In this document: one piece after another, positions 28,793-43,400 of the stretch | Layout of the letters: each line of letters opens with the position of its first letter | Position numbering within the stretch: position 1 is the stretch's first letter | Source: Erythrophleum ivorense | Lineage: Eukaryota; Streptophyta; Magnoliopsida; Fabales; Fabaceae | Assembly: GCA_026724425.1 (NCBI GenBank) | Contig: JAIUCV010000019.1 | Location: 12,629,926 to 12,693,925 of the forward strand | DNA length: 64,000 nucleotides | Direction: 5' to 3' | Notes under the pieces: model-generated | Told to the model about the DNA's origin: nothing | Databases searched by the model: none | Seen by the model: the letters and a program-made list of their open reading frames with translations, nothing else | Translations under genes and position numbers: made by a program

Positions 28793-30735
28793 TAAACACC
28801 CTTAATAAAAACATATTTGACCATTATAGCTAGGGGTTGAATAAGGAAAGAAAATAAAAGCAAATAAAGATAGAAAAAATGGAATACCATGTCTATGTAG
28901 CATTTAATTTATAACATAACTAGCTAAAAGTATCCACTTTCACAAAATAGTTACCTTTAACAGTGGAAATTGCCGTTATTAAAGGCCAAAATAATTTATC
29001 TTCAACTAAATGGGCCATGTTCTGATGCAAACTTTGAAAATTCATAATTAATTCTAGAAAATTCTATATCATGCAAATTATGACTTTTTGGAAAGCTCAT
29101 GATGTCATCTAACTATTGTAAAAATTTTAGATCAAAATAATATCATTTTGGCTCACGAAAACTAATGAAACAATAACTAGGTTGAGATTTTAAACAACAG
29201 TAGACTTGAAATTTCAAAAATTCATATCTCCCTCTACACAGATCCAAATTGAGTGCTCTTGATGGCTATGGAAAGCTAATAATGCCAACTATATATCTGT
29301 AAAATTTCATTAGCATTGGTCTTTATTTGTCCCCTCAAAGACACAAAAAACTAGACTGATCAGATGAACAGTACCACTAACAGTTTCTGTATAATTTGGC
29401 CAATTTTAAAAAATTATAATAAATTCTCTAGAGCTCTAAAAATTCTGTTCTTTAGTTTTATGAAAAGGGCTAGATGAGATTTAAATGCCATCCAAATTTC
29501 ATGCCAAGACTCATCCATTTGGTCTAGTTTTTGATTTAGGGCAAGATTATGGTAAAAAAAAGAGGCACAATTGGTTCTAAATGAGCCAAAAATGGCTTCT
29601 TACATGTAATGAGACCACTTGAGCACATCCTAAAACTCAAACATAGCATATAGAGGTATCATAATAGGCCTAAATAATCTTAGAACTCAAAATCACCGTT
29701 CCACTTCTTTTTATACACATGCACACTAAGGCTCAAGGATGTCAAAATCTTACATTCTCATATATTTGGCTCCTTATCCATTATATACAATATATTCATG
29801 TACTTTTACATATGATCAAAGGTTTACATCTCACAAACATCATATACCAAAACTATCATATTGTCAAAATGTCATTATTCATGCTCTTTGGCTTCCATTC
29901 CTTGCTCCATGAGGCTCACCTAGACATGATTGGACATAAAGTGAGGAAAAATAAGATTCAAAAAATCCTAATAGCTCATTCATCTTTTCAAGTATACATA
30001 TATGGCACATTTTCATATCAAAGAATGCAAGCATGCATCAAAGGCTTCTAACAGACATACATAATCACATTTTCAAGTCACACAAAATCATTCAAATCAT
30101 ATATATGCTTTATGAACTTTTGGTATAGTCTCACCTAATTCATTGAGACTTTTGGATTAATTTCACCCATTTTTAAGGACTTTTGACTTAGCCTCACTTA
30201 CTCTTGAAACTTTTGGCTTGTCTTACCCATTCTTAGCAACTTTTGGTTTTTTCTTGCCCATTCTAAGAAATTTTTGGCACAACCTTATCTAGTAAGATCC
30301 ACACACATTCAAATTGTCATTCAAAAAATATAATGGTACCAAAGCATTAAACCAATAGTTATAAACATATTTTATAGTTTAAATGTAATACCATATCAAG
30401 GCACCTTCCATATTATGTCACAAATGGCTTAGAGAGTTATTTTCATGAATTTCAAGCTTTTAATAGTGAAAATGATTGAAACATAATGCCAAAATAACTC
30501 ATTAATGGCCAAATAAATCATATGAGCTTTCCAAATGTAATAACCATACTCAACTATAAATGACACAGTAGGAAGCTCAAAAATTGGCTCCAAATCATAT
30601 TCCACAAAATCACATCACAACACACATCAAACCATAGGTTTGCATATTTTCTTTTAAGCCAAGTGAGCTCAAACTTGGTCAAATGAGCCATAAAAGTTTA
30701 CCAACCCTTTCATCTATTCATAATATACTTAATCA

Positions 30736-33700
30736 TATCAAAAACACCATAATTCATCATGCAAATCTCGAGTTTGAAGCCATTTTCCTCAAAATAGATT
30801 TGCTTGCCTCGGGTTCCAAGGACATGTTACTGTTATAAATTGTGAAAAATAATAATTAATTCTAGAAAAAATAATAGCTTCTTCGAAAGCCCTATATGTC
30901 AAGTATAGGTTAAAAATCATTCAAGACCATTAAAACATCAATTGGACCACGAATGACAACAAAATAGCACCAAAGGTCCAGCTGCCCAGGTTTACTATCA
31001 TAGGTTTCTGATATAAATTTCAAAAATTCGTAACTAATTCTAGAAAAATCAAAATCCAGAAAATCATACCATTTTGGAAATATGTGGATGCCTAATTTTG
31101 ATAAAAATAGTTCCAGATTAAAGAAATGGCATCTAACCAGCGAAAATTAATAGAAAAATACCAGAGGTCTGTTTGCATTACTGGTATTAACCACCAATTC
31201 CAAAATTCATATCTTCTTCAATATAAAACCAAATGAGGTGCTCTTAAGTGCTATAGAAAATTTATCATTTATAGTTTGTGCTTGTAAAATTTCATAAGCA
31301 TTGGATATCATTTGGCCCTCGGATGACGTGGGAAAAAAAACTAACCATATAAACTGTGCACATACCAAATCTAAAAATTTCTTCAACTTTGAAAAATCAT
31401 AATTTATTCTCTAGAGCTCGAAATAATATGGTTCTTAGCTCATCAAAAAGCTCTAGATGAGACCTACATTCATGCCATATTTCATGAGAAAATTCGTTCA
31501 TTTGGTCAGTTTTTAGGTCAACATACACCTTGGTCACTTTTAAGGGTCAAATTAGGTCCATAAGGATCCAAATGGTTTTCTTCTTATTCCATGGCCACTC
31601 AAACAAATTCTGTAACGCCCGGTAAATTGTACAATCGCTGGAACGGGCCGGTTTGAAAAGCAAGTCCCCTGAGATGAGTGATTCAAGGCCAAATAAAATT
31701 TGAATAAAATTTTAAATAATAGAAAACGAGGATTTGAGCCTTGAGTTGCCCAAAAACTAGGGTCGGAGTGATTCGAAAAATTTGCCGAAAGGCCAGTGGC
31801 ATTTTCGTAAATAAGTGCAATTTTAGAAAAACACCTAGGAGGGCTTTTTAAATGGAAATTTTGAGTTGCCCAGGGTTCTCAGAGGTCCCAAAAACCATGG
31901 GAAGCCCCGGGACTGGTAAAGCCCCTCCGGTATACTCTTTCCGACGTCAGTTGACCTAAACTTTGACCGGTTCGTTCGGGAAGGTTTTAGCTCCAATTTG
32001 AGTGATTCCAAAGGCATTTTATTAAATTGGGAATCTTAATTTTATGATAGAAAAGACGGTTCTCAAAAAGGAGCTAAAACGAAGCCAAACCGGAAATGCC
32101 ATTATGGAAGGGCAAAAATGGAAACAAAGTGCACAAAAGAAGCTTCCAAACTCCCTTTTTAAGCCACGTTAAGCTCCCCCTTCTCTAAACCGACTTTCCT
32201 CTGCCCAAAACTCAGAAATGGAGCTGCTGTCTTAGGCACACAAAGGGAGGAAATTTTGGAGGAAGAAAAGCCAAAGAAAAGGTGAGAAAGTGTAAGGTTT
32301 TCATGCTCTTTCCTCTTGAAACCTCATCCTCCCCTTCTTACTTCATCTCTCCATGGTTTTAATGTATTTTTTGGTGCTGATTTGGGTCCAGATCAGAGGA
32401 GGGAAATTCGAAATTCAAGGAGGAGAAAGAGGGAAGAGGAAGGGCTCTTGAAGGGAGCTTGATTGCAAGGTAGTTTCTCTCCCTTTGTTGCTTCTTTTTC
32501 TCCTTCTCCTCTTCCATGGTAGGATGTCTCAACCAGAACCATGAAGAGGGAAGAGTTTCTGTTTTATAATCCAAAAGAATCCATCAAACTAAGGCATGGG
32601 AAGATGGATTATACCAAAGAAATGCATGAAAAACTAGTAAAACTCAAATTGGAAAAGTGTAGGGTGCTTGAACATAAATTAAAATCTGGGTTGATTCAAG
32701 ACTTCCCCATCATATGTGAGTGTTTGTTTGAGTTTCTAAGACTCCTAGGGAGCCTCCCAAGTGCCCCATCCATTAAGGAAAAATCCCAAACTCCATGGGT
32801 CTTTAATGGAAGCATAACTAGGTCAAGACCCTTAGAGATAGCTAGGGAGTATTTTAAATGGTTCCAAGCTTGATTTGGGACTTTATATGATAAAAGAAGA
32901 TAGGAGAAACCCTTGGAAAAAATTTAGAAGCCTTAGGTTGGGAGATGAGGCAATGGCTTCCATAATGTAACCTTATGAAGCAACATGGACCTAGGTTTGT
33001 GAAAGTGAGTGTGTGATGGCTTCAAGGACCTTAAATGGGGTCAAGAGGTCTAAATATGGCAAGAGAATGGAACCAATAATGTTAATTATGGTAGTTGCTT
33101 CATTAGGTCCTTAATGAAACTATATTGTGACAAATAGACCAAAGTGTAGTCTTAAGAGTGAGTTGGATGTCATAATTTGTTCCAAGAGTATAATTTAGTG
33201 TTGTTTATTATGAATAGGCCAAAGAAATCCAACCCCACCTTCTTGTGTTTGTGGAACCAAAAAGGAGAAGAAACAAGCAAAGTAAAGCTTGAATTTGCAT
33301 CAAGGTAGCTCTCCACCTTTTCTTATTGCATTTTCTTGTTGCATATGGTGTCATTGTGTGCTTGTGTGTATGTTTATATGTTTGAGACATGCCACTTGAT
33401 ACTATGTTGCTATTTTGGTACCAATATGCTTTCTTGAATGTCTTTGAATGATGGAAATGGCTCATAAGGGTGAGGTAGTGCCAAAAGTCCCTTAATGTGG
33501 GTGAGGAGATGCCAAAAGTCTCATGGCATGGGTGAGACAAGGCCAAAAGTCCCTTGGATGGGTGAGGCTAAGTCAAAAGTCCCAAGAACCAAGAGTGAGG
33601 CAATCCAAAAGTCCTAGAAATGGGGTGAGGCCAACCCAAAAGTCCCTAGAGCTCATTCTTATTCTTGACATGTGTTTGTGACATAAAGTGGAAATTGAAT

Positions 33701-36700
33701 GCTTCATTGATTGAGTAGTTGCATACTTGTACCCTTGACATGTTATATGCCTTGAAAATGTGATTGAATAGATGTATGAGCTATTGAGATTCAATGAATC
33801 TCACCCCCTACCCCTTTTCGCGTGTCAAACATTTTCTGTGTTATGTTTCATGACTTGGGCATATTTTTAGAATAAATTAGACATGTGTAGCTTTCCAGAA
33901 TGGCCAAGAATGAACGATTTAAATTTTTCTAGAATTAGTTACGAATTTTGAAACTTCCTATCAGTAAACTGAACCAGTGGCCTAGACAGCAGCAACCCCA
34001 GTGGCTTTTCGGATGTCAAATGTTTTCCCCTTAATGATTCATGGGCTGAAACTATTTTTATCATGGGGTAGACATCCAGAGCTTTCTGGAATGGTAAATT
34101 TTGTTGGATTTCGAATTTTTTGGATTTAGTTATGAATTTTCGAAGTTGTGACAGAAAAACTGAAATTCTGGCCGAAAATAAGAGTGTGAATTTGATGATC
34201 CCCTTTGAGTTCCACGAGTTGTGGGCCAACTTTGGTTATGCAAATGAGTTGTATGTATGTAATTAAATATGAGAACGCGTTGTATGAGCTCATATGGTCC
34301 GTGTGACACCGAATGGAATTTTTATACGCGACGTAACGCGAAATAAGGCATTATGTAATGTCATTTTCCATTCCCTTTTGTTCAATTGATCATGCGAGAC
34401 TTAGAAATGATCGGAAGCATGCTAGAAATATATGGTGTTACATTTTTCATAACACAAACATGGCCTAGGGAAGTCTCTTAAATGGTCTAAAACATCAGGC
34501 AGCTTAATCTCACCATGCCACACACACTTATATACATAAACATCTTAGAACCTAGGTGGAAAAAATCCATATATTCATTTATTTGGTTCCATAATTGATA
34601 CATACATGATGTTTACATACTTTCAAACATTTTCAAGAGTCTACCTTCCATGTACATCACATAGATACATAATTTGACATTCAAATGCTATTCAAAGTCC
34701 TATTTTTCTCTTCCATTGTCAAGGCATCATGCTCCAAGTATTTGGCTTTCATCTTTGGTCTCTTTGACCTACCTAGACATAAGTAAGTATATGGAGGGGA
34801 AATAGTGAGATTCAAAGAATCTAAATAGCTCTTAACCCTTTCAAATATATATAATGGATGCATTTACAAGTCAAAGAATATATGCATGACTTCTTAGCTA
34901 CTAGTGAACATATCCATAACATTTTCCATGTTCAAGAAACTCATACATAATATATATAGGCTTTCAAGGGCATTTGTTAAGCCTCACCTATTTTCCTTGG
35001 AACTTTTGGACTTGCCTTATACACTTTCAAGGGACTTTTGACTTATCCTCACCCTTGCTAAGAGACTTTTGGTTTCACCAAACTCATTCATAAAACATAT
35101 TTCAAGAATATCATGGTACCATGGCATCTAGAAAATAGCTAGAGATATTTCTCATGGTATAAACATACATACATATATCCCAAGACAAGAAAATAACTAA
35201 GAAAGGTTAGAGAGCTACTTTGAGGCAAAATCACAACTTTTCCTTTGTCTTTCTCTTCTTCCTTTTCGGCCAAACACATACAATGGAAGTTTTTTTTATT
35301 CTCTTAACCTAGACACATTAAATGAAACACAAATCAAGCCTTGGAATTAATTCTAGCTTCATAGAAACTCTATGCATGCCTATTCTCTCATATGGCTCCA
35401 TTATGCTTCCATAAAGGACTCAATGAAGCAATAATGAGAATTCATGATCTTGGTTCCCATTTCTCATTCATTCGAGGTCTTTTGACTCCCTTTAGACTCC
35501 TTGGAGTCATCACACATTCATTATAAGGAGTCTAGTTATAAGTTGCTTCTTAATGTCTTATTATAGAGTCTATACCTCTATCTCACATTCCATGGCTTCT
35601 AAATTTTTTTCAAGACTTCCATTGATGTTCTCCTATCACATGTAGTCCCTTTCTAGCCTTATAATAATTTAAAACACTCCCAAGGTACAAGAAGTAGTCT
35701 AGGCCAAGACTATGCAAGCATAAAGCACCCATGGAGTTATCTTCATTTTCTTGAAGGGATGGCTCATACAAAGCATCCTAGGGGTCTAAAGGACTCATAC
35801 TATGTCTTACATAAGCTAGAATACCTATAGGAAAAATCAAATTTCATCATTTGTTTCAAAGGCCCAAGTTGTGCCAACTTGAATTTTAAGGCTCCCTTTT
35901 TGTTTCCAATTACCTTGTCTTAATTCCCACACTCTAAATCACTTGTTCTTCCCTTGATATGGTCAGAATTCAACCCTCTTTGGATGGGCTCTAGGTTTCA
36001 CAAAATTCATATAGAGGAGGAGCAATAAGAAAGTACAAGATGAGCCATGATTCATACCTCATTTCAAAGCTTTTTCAAGATACTTTGCTATGCTTCTAGC
36101 CTCTCCTTGAAATTTTGACTTCTCCCCTTTAAACCAAACCTAAAACAGATCCAAATCACACACCAAAACCATGGAAAGAAAGGGGAGAAGGAGAGGAACA
36201 AGTTTGATGAAGGAAGGAGTATGAAAAATTAAGAATTTTCATACCTTTTGGCTAGTCTTTCCTCCCTCCTTAGCTCCTCTCTTATGTGTGCTTCTTTGCT
36301 GTTCTCTCCCTTGTTCTCAGGCAGAAGTAAGGTTGGTCACATGAGGAGAAGGAGAGGGATGTGTAATATAAAAGAAGCTTCTTGAAAATTCCGTTTTAAA
36401 AATTTCATCTATGTCCCTTATTCGTGGCTTTCCTGTTTTAGGTTCATTTCAACTCTTTTTTGAGAATAATATTTTTCATCATAAAATTTGGGTTCTCTAA
36501 CTTATAAAATGTCTTTGGAATCATTCAATTTGGATCTAAAACTTTCCCGAACGAACCGGTCAAAGTTTGGGTTAACCAGTATTATAAAACGTCAACCAGA
36601 TAGGTTTTAACTGTCTTGGGGGTTCTTATAGTTTTTAGGGTCTCTAAGAATATTGGGAAGCTTATTTTTCTCATTAAAAAATTCCTCTTTTGAGTTTTCT

Positions 36701-36948
36701 AAAAAGTTCTTGAAATTACGAAAATACTATTATACTTTCAGCACTTTTATTAAACTACTCTGACTTTGGTTTCTGGGTACCTTGGGCCTTGGATCTTCAT
36801 TTTTTATTATTTAAAATTTTATCCTAATTTTATTTGGCCTTAAATCATTTATTTCAAGGGATTTGCTTTTATATCCAGAGCGTTTCACACGTTTATAGAG
36901 AAACCAGACATTACATTTCTCACATTTACGGAGGAGTTGGATGTTAAA
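30736..36948 (-). repeat. Probable nested long LTR, itself split by an opposite-strand LTR
   Basis: The left terminus AACACCATAATTC lacks its first bases. The right terminus GGAGTTGGATGTTA resembles the start of the LTR at 58730 read in reverse: both share the CTGGATATAAAAG and TTTCTCTATAAA segments. TCAAA occurs just outside both ends (30731-30735 and 36949-36953), a possible 5-bp target duplication. Removing 31611-34442 leaves about 3.4 kb. Confidence 0.5.
31611..34442 (+). repeat. Solo long LTR, plus orientation, 2832 bp
   Basis: It starts TGTAACGCCCGG and ends ATATGGTGTTACA, with the TG...CA ends of an LTR. It contains six units of about 31 bp, each with CAAAAGTC, at about 33461-33650, and imperfect repeats of about 190 bp at 33850-34200. 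It is more GC-rich at its 5' end than its neighbours. The flanks AATTC and TTTTT do not form a clear target duplication. It separates two halves of a minus-orientation LTR. Confidence 0.75.
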
Positions 36949-38683
36949 TCAAACATACATACAAGTATTCCAAGACAATCAAATAACCAAGAAATGTATA
37001 CAAGAAAGAATGGAAAACTATTTTGAATCAAGAATCACAAACTTTCTCCCTTCAGCTTTCCTTCCCTTTCTTAGCCTCACACATACACTTATGAGGAGTT
37101 TGATTTGCTTGGCCTAGATACATCAAATAAGATACAAACACATCATTGGAACTTATTCTAGCCTTACATAAGTTCTACATAAGCCTATTCTAACTTATGA
37201 CATGTTTTTGATTCCATACAAGGGCATAATGAAGAAACTAATATAATTCATGATCTTGGCTCCAATTTCTCACTCAATCTAAGTTATGTGACTCCACTTA
37301 AACTTATTAGAGTCATCATAAACTTAATTCAAGGAGCTAAGCACCAAGTTGCTTTTTTATGGCTAAAAAGGAACCTAAACTTTTAACTTCAAAATATAGT
37401 TTCTAAATTCAAACCAATGATTCATTTGGTATTTATTATTTATATCTAGACCATTTCTATCCTTAGAATCAAAGAAAATTCTCCTTAGGGAATTTTTTTG
37501 ATTTTTCTAGGGAATTTTCCATTTGTGAAGCTTTCTAGATCTCTTATGAACTCATACATACTCTTATATAAGCTAGATTATCATTAGCAAGTTTCAAAAA
37601 TTCCTAGGTGCAACTAGAACCCTAAATAACATGACTTAAATTCTAAAGTTTTTCTTTTAGTTCCAATTGCATATTCTTATTCCACATACTCTAAAACCCT
37701 TATTCCCACCTTGTTATGACCTAAATTCATCCTATCCTAGATGGGCCTAGATCTGGCCGAAACTCATGAGGGAAGAAGAAGCAAGATGAACCAAATTTAC
37801 ACCATGAATCTTACCTTATTTTCAAGCCTTTCAAGGGAACTTTCTAAAGCTTCCAAGCTTTCCTTCAATTTTTCTCTTTCTCCTATTGAACTAGCCATGA
37901 AACTGCACCAAATAAGTAATCAAAACCATGAGAAAAAAGAGGAAAAAGGGGAGAAAAATTTTGGTGAAGGAGAAAGCATGAAAAAGTCTTAAATTTTTAC
38001 ACTTTTTGCTTGGTTTTTCTCGGTTTTTCTCCTCCTTCTTTCCCCCACTTGGTGCGTCTCTTCAAGCTTGCTTAGGTTCTATTTGGGACCAGATGGAAGT
38101 TAGTTAAAAGAGTGGAGAAGAGAAGGACGTGGAAATAAGAAGTAAAGGCTAAGTTATAACACTTTTTCAAAATTTCAATTTAGTCCCCATCTTCGTTTCT
38201 TCTATTTGGGCTCATTTTAATTTCTTTTTGAGAACCATATTCTCCATTGTGAAATTTAGGTTCTCTAATTTATAAAATGCCTTTGGTCTCAACCAAAATG
38301 AATTTAAAACCTTACCAAATTATTTTATCAAAGTTTTGGTTAATTGACACTTTAAAATGCATGCCGGAGGTGTTTTAACAATTCTAGAGGTTTCTATAGT
38401 TTTTGGGGTCTCTAAGAATCCTAAAAAATTTAATTTTTTATTTAAATATCTCTCATTTAAGTTTTTAAAAAGTTATTTGAAATTACAAAAATGCTACTAC
38501 CTTTTAACTTAATTTTATTGAGCTATTTTGACTTTGTTTTCAGGGCACCTTTAGTTTTGTATTCTCATTTGTAGATGTTTAGATTATCACTCTAATTTTG
38601 TTTGGCCTCTAATCATTTGAATTAAGGGATCTCCTTTTGTAACTCATTAGTTTAAAGTCATTTTAGAAAAATCGGGTGTTACA

Positions 38684-39612
38684 AACAAATAGCAAAAATC
38701 ATGTGCTCATTTAGCAACAATAATCACATGATTTTCCAACACTTTTCAAGTTAGGAAACAAATGTCTAGTATACCTAACTTGCTAGTAAGCCCATCGAAC
38801 ATCATCCTTGGTAGAGCCTTTGTAAGGAGATCAGCAACTTACTTTAAGGAAGTGACATAAGTTAAATCTAGTATTCCATCATCTAGTTTCACTTTAATGA
38901 AGTGCCTACCTATCTTTGCATGCTTATTTCTATCGTGGTAAGCTAGATTCTTAGCATACTAATGGTTGCCAAATTATCATAAAATACTATCATAAGACTA
39001 GTAACCTGTATTCTCATTTCATTCATCAATCTTTTGAGCCATAGTACCTTACATATCCTATGTGCAATTGTTCAAAATTCTACTTTAGCACTACTTCTTG
39101 CAACAATCATTTGCTTTTTACTCATCCAAGTAATAAGATTAATTTATGGAAAGGTATAGTACCCTAAGGTTAAATGATGGTCAGTGATAGATTTAGCCTA
39201 ATCTGCATCAGTATAGACTTTTATGTCTATACTCTAATTATTCTTGAAAAATATTTCTTTGCCAGGAGTCATTTTTAATTACTTCAAAATTCTATATACA
39301 ACTTCCATATGTTCTTTAGTGGGTTTGATCATGTATTGACTAGCCACATTAACTAAGAAACTTATATCAGGTCTAGCATGAGGGAGGTAAATGAGCTTTC
39401 CAACCAACCTTTAGTATCTTCCATTGTCAATAGGCATATCATCTTATTTGAAACTAAGCTTGTAGGTGGTTTCTAAGGGAGTGTCAACTGGTTCAGATCC
39501 AATCATCCTAGTTTCCTTAAGCAAATCAAGCGTATACTTTGATTAGGAGATCATGATGCCTTTTTAGATCTTGTCACTTCCATCCTAAGAAAACATTTAA
39601 TTCACCAAGGTC
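38684..39612 (-). pseudogene. Copia RNase H and distal RT remnant, with LTR start
   Basis: The minus strand begins the 3' LTR at 38741 (TGTTGGAAAATC). Upstream come codons for the copia C-terminus and RNase H, then the RT segment LGELKCFLRMEV at the right edge, cut by the CACTA insertion at 39612. Stops are frequent. The plus-strand complement closely parallels 2858-3720 of the intron-2 copia element. Confidence 0.8.
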
Positions 39613-40200
39613 CATTTCAGCAAAACAGACTTTTAATGGCCATTACTTTGCACATTAATGGCAATAATAATTGTCACAAAAACTTTTACCGGCAATTAAT
39701 CATTTGCCAGTGTATCCAGGGTCGGTAAAAGTTTTAGTGGCAATTATAATAATAGCTGGTAAAAACCTACTCAATTGCCGTTAAAAGTAAAGGGCTTTTA
39801 GTGGCAATTATATAGTAGCAAATGTTATGGCCACTAAAAAATATTCTATAATTAGTTAATGTTAATTTTTAATGGCATTTTTTATTGTCAGTAAAAATAA
39901 TAGATTATAGCAACAATTCTTTTTCTAGCAATTGTTATTGCCATTACAACTAATTTCATAATTAACTAATGTTGACATTTAACAACCTTTTTTGTTGCCG
40001 ATAAAAATAGACTTATAGTAACAATTATATGCAAGTAAATATTATGATCACTAAAATTGATTCCATCTCTGACTAATTAACATTTAATCACATTTTTAAT
40101 TAAAAGAGACTTATAACCACAATTATATGCTAACATTGTTATGATTACTAAAACTAATTTTACAATTGACTATTTGTATTTGTATTTGTCCTAAAAAATA
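39613..40200. repeat. Left CACTA terminus and subterminal repeats
   Basis: The end is CATTTCAGCAAAACAG. Repeats follow that combine TTTTAGTGGCAATTAT, TTGCCGGTAAAA-like and AATTGCC motifs in both orientations, thinning out toward 40200. Such subterminal repeats are the usual binding sites of the TNPA-type protein. The terminal CACTA itself has mutated to CATTT. Confidence 0.75.
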
Positions 40201-40482
40201 ATTTAATAATTCTAATAAAAAAATATTATAACTCATTCTATAAAAATAAATTTCATTAGCTTAACAATTGAAAGAACAACTACTTATCATTAATTTCATA
40301 TATGTTTAATAACAAAATATAAAAAAGTACACCTTAAGCCTACTAACTAAATTGTGTCATCAAATATTAAAAAGTACACCATAAGACATCAGACATGATC
40401 ATTTTTTCAAATATTGAGCTTCATCATAAAGAGCTATTTTGTAGCGAATTGAAAATTACAGTATATGACATGAAATGAAAAA

Positions 40483-43400
40483 TGTAACACCATCACTTTT
40501 AGCTCATACCTATCATGCCTTACATGCTCATATACATCTAGGAAGAATAAGGTGAGATCTTCTTCATTGGATTTTTATGCTTTCTTAACATTGCGACATG
40601 GTTAAAAATGCATTTCAGTGTCACATGGACCGTGTGAGCTCATTCTATACACTCTCATATTTAATTTCATAATTACAACTCATTTCAATCCTAAAAACAT
40701 GCTTTTAGCCCATGGAAACCAAAAAGTGGTATAAAACATGCATGTTTATTTTCGGCCAGGCTTGGCCTTATTTCTGGGCAAAGTTTGGAAATTCATAACT
40801 AAATACAGAAAAATTGAAAACATGGACTCTTGGTCATTATGGAAAGCTTAGGATGTCTAGTTCATACTAAAAATATGTAGAAGTCTTAAAATCCCACACA
40901 AAAAGCGTTTGAAACACGAAATCATCTGGAGGTTGGAGTAGTCCTGATACTGTCACAGTTTACTGATATGAAGTTCAAAAATGTCTAACTAATTTCAAAA
41001 AAATCCAATGCATGCAAATAATACCAATATGGAAAGATGTGGATGTTAAATAGAGAAAAAAAATATCTCCAGATCATTTCATCAAGCCAAACTCTTAGAA
41101 ATCGATGGAACAGTACTTCGGGTCAGGCAAGATGGCTGATATTGGGCAGAAACTTCAAAAATGCATATCTTCCTCTCTAGACCTCCAAATGAGGTACTTC
41201 TAGCTGCTACAAGTCATTGTGACTGTCTAGTTTCTACCTATAAAATTTCATAGCCATTGGACCACGTTTGCCCTTCAGATGACACAATTTCACAATTGAC
41301 CAAATGAACAGTGCTTATAAAAATCCGAATTTCTGATACCAACTTTGAAAAATCATAGAAAGTTCCATAGACCTCCAAATGACCTGATATTTAGCTTCCC
41401 AAAAATCTCTAGACAAGATCTAGTTACATGCCAAATTTCAAGGCAAGAAGAGGTCGTTTGGTCCGACTTGAACATCATGGGGCAAAGTGCTAATTTCTCT
41501 TGTTAAAGAGGGCTCCAAGGATTCAATTTGGCTTCTCATACTTCTAAGGCTCTATGAGCACGTGGGAAAGCATCAACATAAGCTATTAAACATGGCTCAA
41601 ATGTCTAACAATCCAGATTTTTAAAACTCCATTTCCCACACCAACACATACACCATGTACATAATGCCAAGATTTTACTATTCATATCAAAACTTGCTAC
41701 ATCATGCACCATAATTTCAATTCTCATACATATACATTGAGTACATCTATTTACAAGTATTCATATGTACTACATCATGTACATCATTAAAGTACACCTC
41801 TTGACTTGACTACAAAATAGTGACAACATGACTCTTTTATAATTTCTTCACCGAATCCCCTAGCTTCAAGCTTGGTGGCTCTTGTCTCTTGTCTCACTTG
41901 GTCCACCTAGCATGTTAGGATGGTGGAGAGGGGGAGTGAGATTCAAAGAATCTCAATAGCTCATATCTCATTCAATCATACATAAAGCATGCAAACAAGT
42001 CTCACAAATATATATATGGGCATATTAGCATGTGAAATCATAAGAAAAACATTTTCAACATTTGAGTAGGCCATACATAACATACAAAGGCTTGCCAAAC
42101 AAATGGATTAGCCTCACCCATCCACTTGCAGATTTTGGACTTGCCTCTCCCATTGTTTAAGAGGTTTTTAGACTCAACCTTGCTCTTGGGAGTCAACCTC
42201 ACTTTTGGGAGGCTCTTTACTTTGTCTTAACTAACTTTAGGGTTTTTGGCTCATCCTGACCATGGCTAGAGGGTTGTTGGCTTTTCCATACTTAAGCAAA
42301 GCAAAGCAATCACATAAAATATCATTGAAATACATAAAACATCATCATGCTAGCATACTTTTCATGGTGTAAAACATACATACACATATGCAAGGCAATG
42401 TAAGCACACATCTATGCATGAGAGAAGGTGGAGAGAGCTACCTTATTGGCTAATCACGAGCTTTTCCTTTCAATTTGTCTCTTCCCTTGTTGATTTCATA
42501 ATCACCACTAGATGGGAGTACTTCTCTTGAGCCTAGATGTAACACCATAATATCTTAACTCCAATTAACCTCCCTCTAGGCTTGATTCCATATGATTTTT
42601 CAGGAAAATGACCAAAACCGTGGTATTTCACTACTTAAAATTGGGGTTTAGCCGGTCATATTTTGCCCCGTGGGTCTTGTGAACCCATCATTCACATTCT
42701 TTACTCAAACACCATTTATAAGACTTGTACATAGTCTCAAACATCTCACGAACCATGGGTAAGAAGCCAAAGACCCAAAAATACAATTTTTCAAATGAGC
42801 CCATAAGTCAGATTTTTGGCTCTAACTTTGGAAAATCATAAATAATTCTAGAAAAATGGAAATGAAGAAAATCATAGCTCTCTGGAAATATTGGGGTGTT
42901 AACTTCACACTAAAAATAACTCCCAACTACAATCTCAACGTTTAGACCATCATTGACATCGAAATAGGAACAGATGTCCGGCTGCCCCTGATACTGGTGC
43001 AGTTTACTGTCATGAACTTTGAAAATTCGTAATTAATTCCACAAAAAATCCAATCAGGGAAAACTATACCAATTTGGAAAACTACAGATGTTAACTAGAG
43101 GAGAAAAATAAGTCTAGATCAGTTCAGGAGTTCTAAGACCTCGAAAACCGATGGAACAGTAACGAAGGTCAGAAACTTCCCTGATGCTGATACAGAACTT
43201 CAGCAAGTCGTTTCTCCCTCTACAGACCTCAGACTAAGGTGTTTTCAGTTGGTATAGGTCACTGTAGATATCTAGTTTATGCTCTAAAATTTTATGACAA
43301 TTGGACACAATTTGGTCTATGAATGGCATGGTTTCATTTTCGGACTTAATGTACAGTACGATGACCAAACCATCAAAATTTCCCAACTTCAACAATTCAC

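Larger units (their letters stand above)
28793..38683 (-). repeat. Block of nested long LTRs inside the copia 3' LTR
   Basis: The right boundary is clear: ...GGGTGTTACA at 38683, then AACAA. The left boundary is proposed at 28793 because AACAA (28788-28792) precedes a degraded terminus TAAACACCC. Between them lie LTR-family sequences mainly in minus orientation, recognisable by phrases such as AATTCATAATTAATTCTAG and blocks of about 31-bp repeats. At least two further LTR copies are nested within (see 30736-36948 and 31611-34442). There is no coding content. Internal duplications mean the exact layering is only partly resolved. Confidence 0.55.

Noticed and set aside
37741..37992. Plus-strand open frame in the LTR block
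   Set aside because: It lies inside non-coding LTR sequence and is not conserved at the protein level in sister LTRs.
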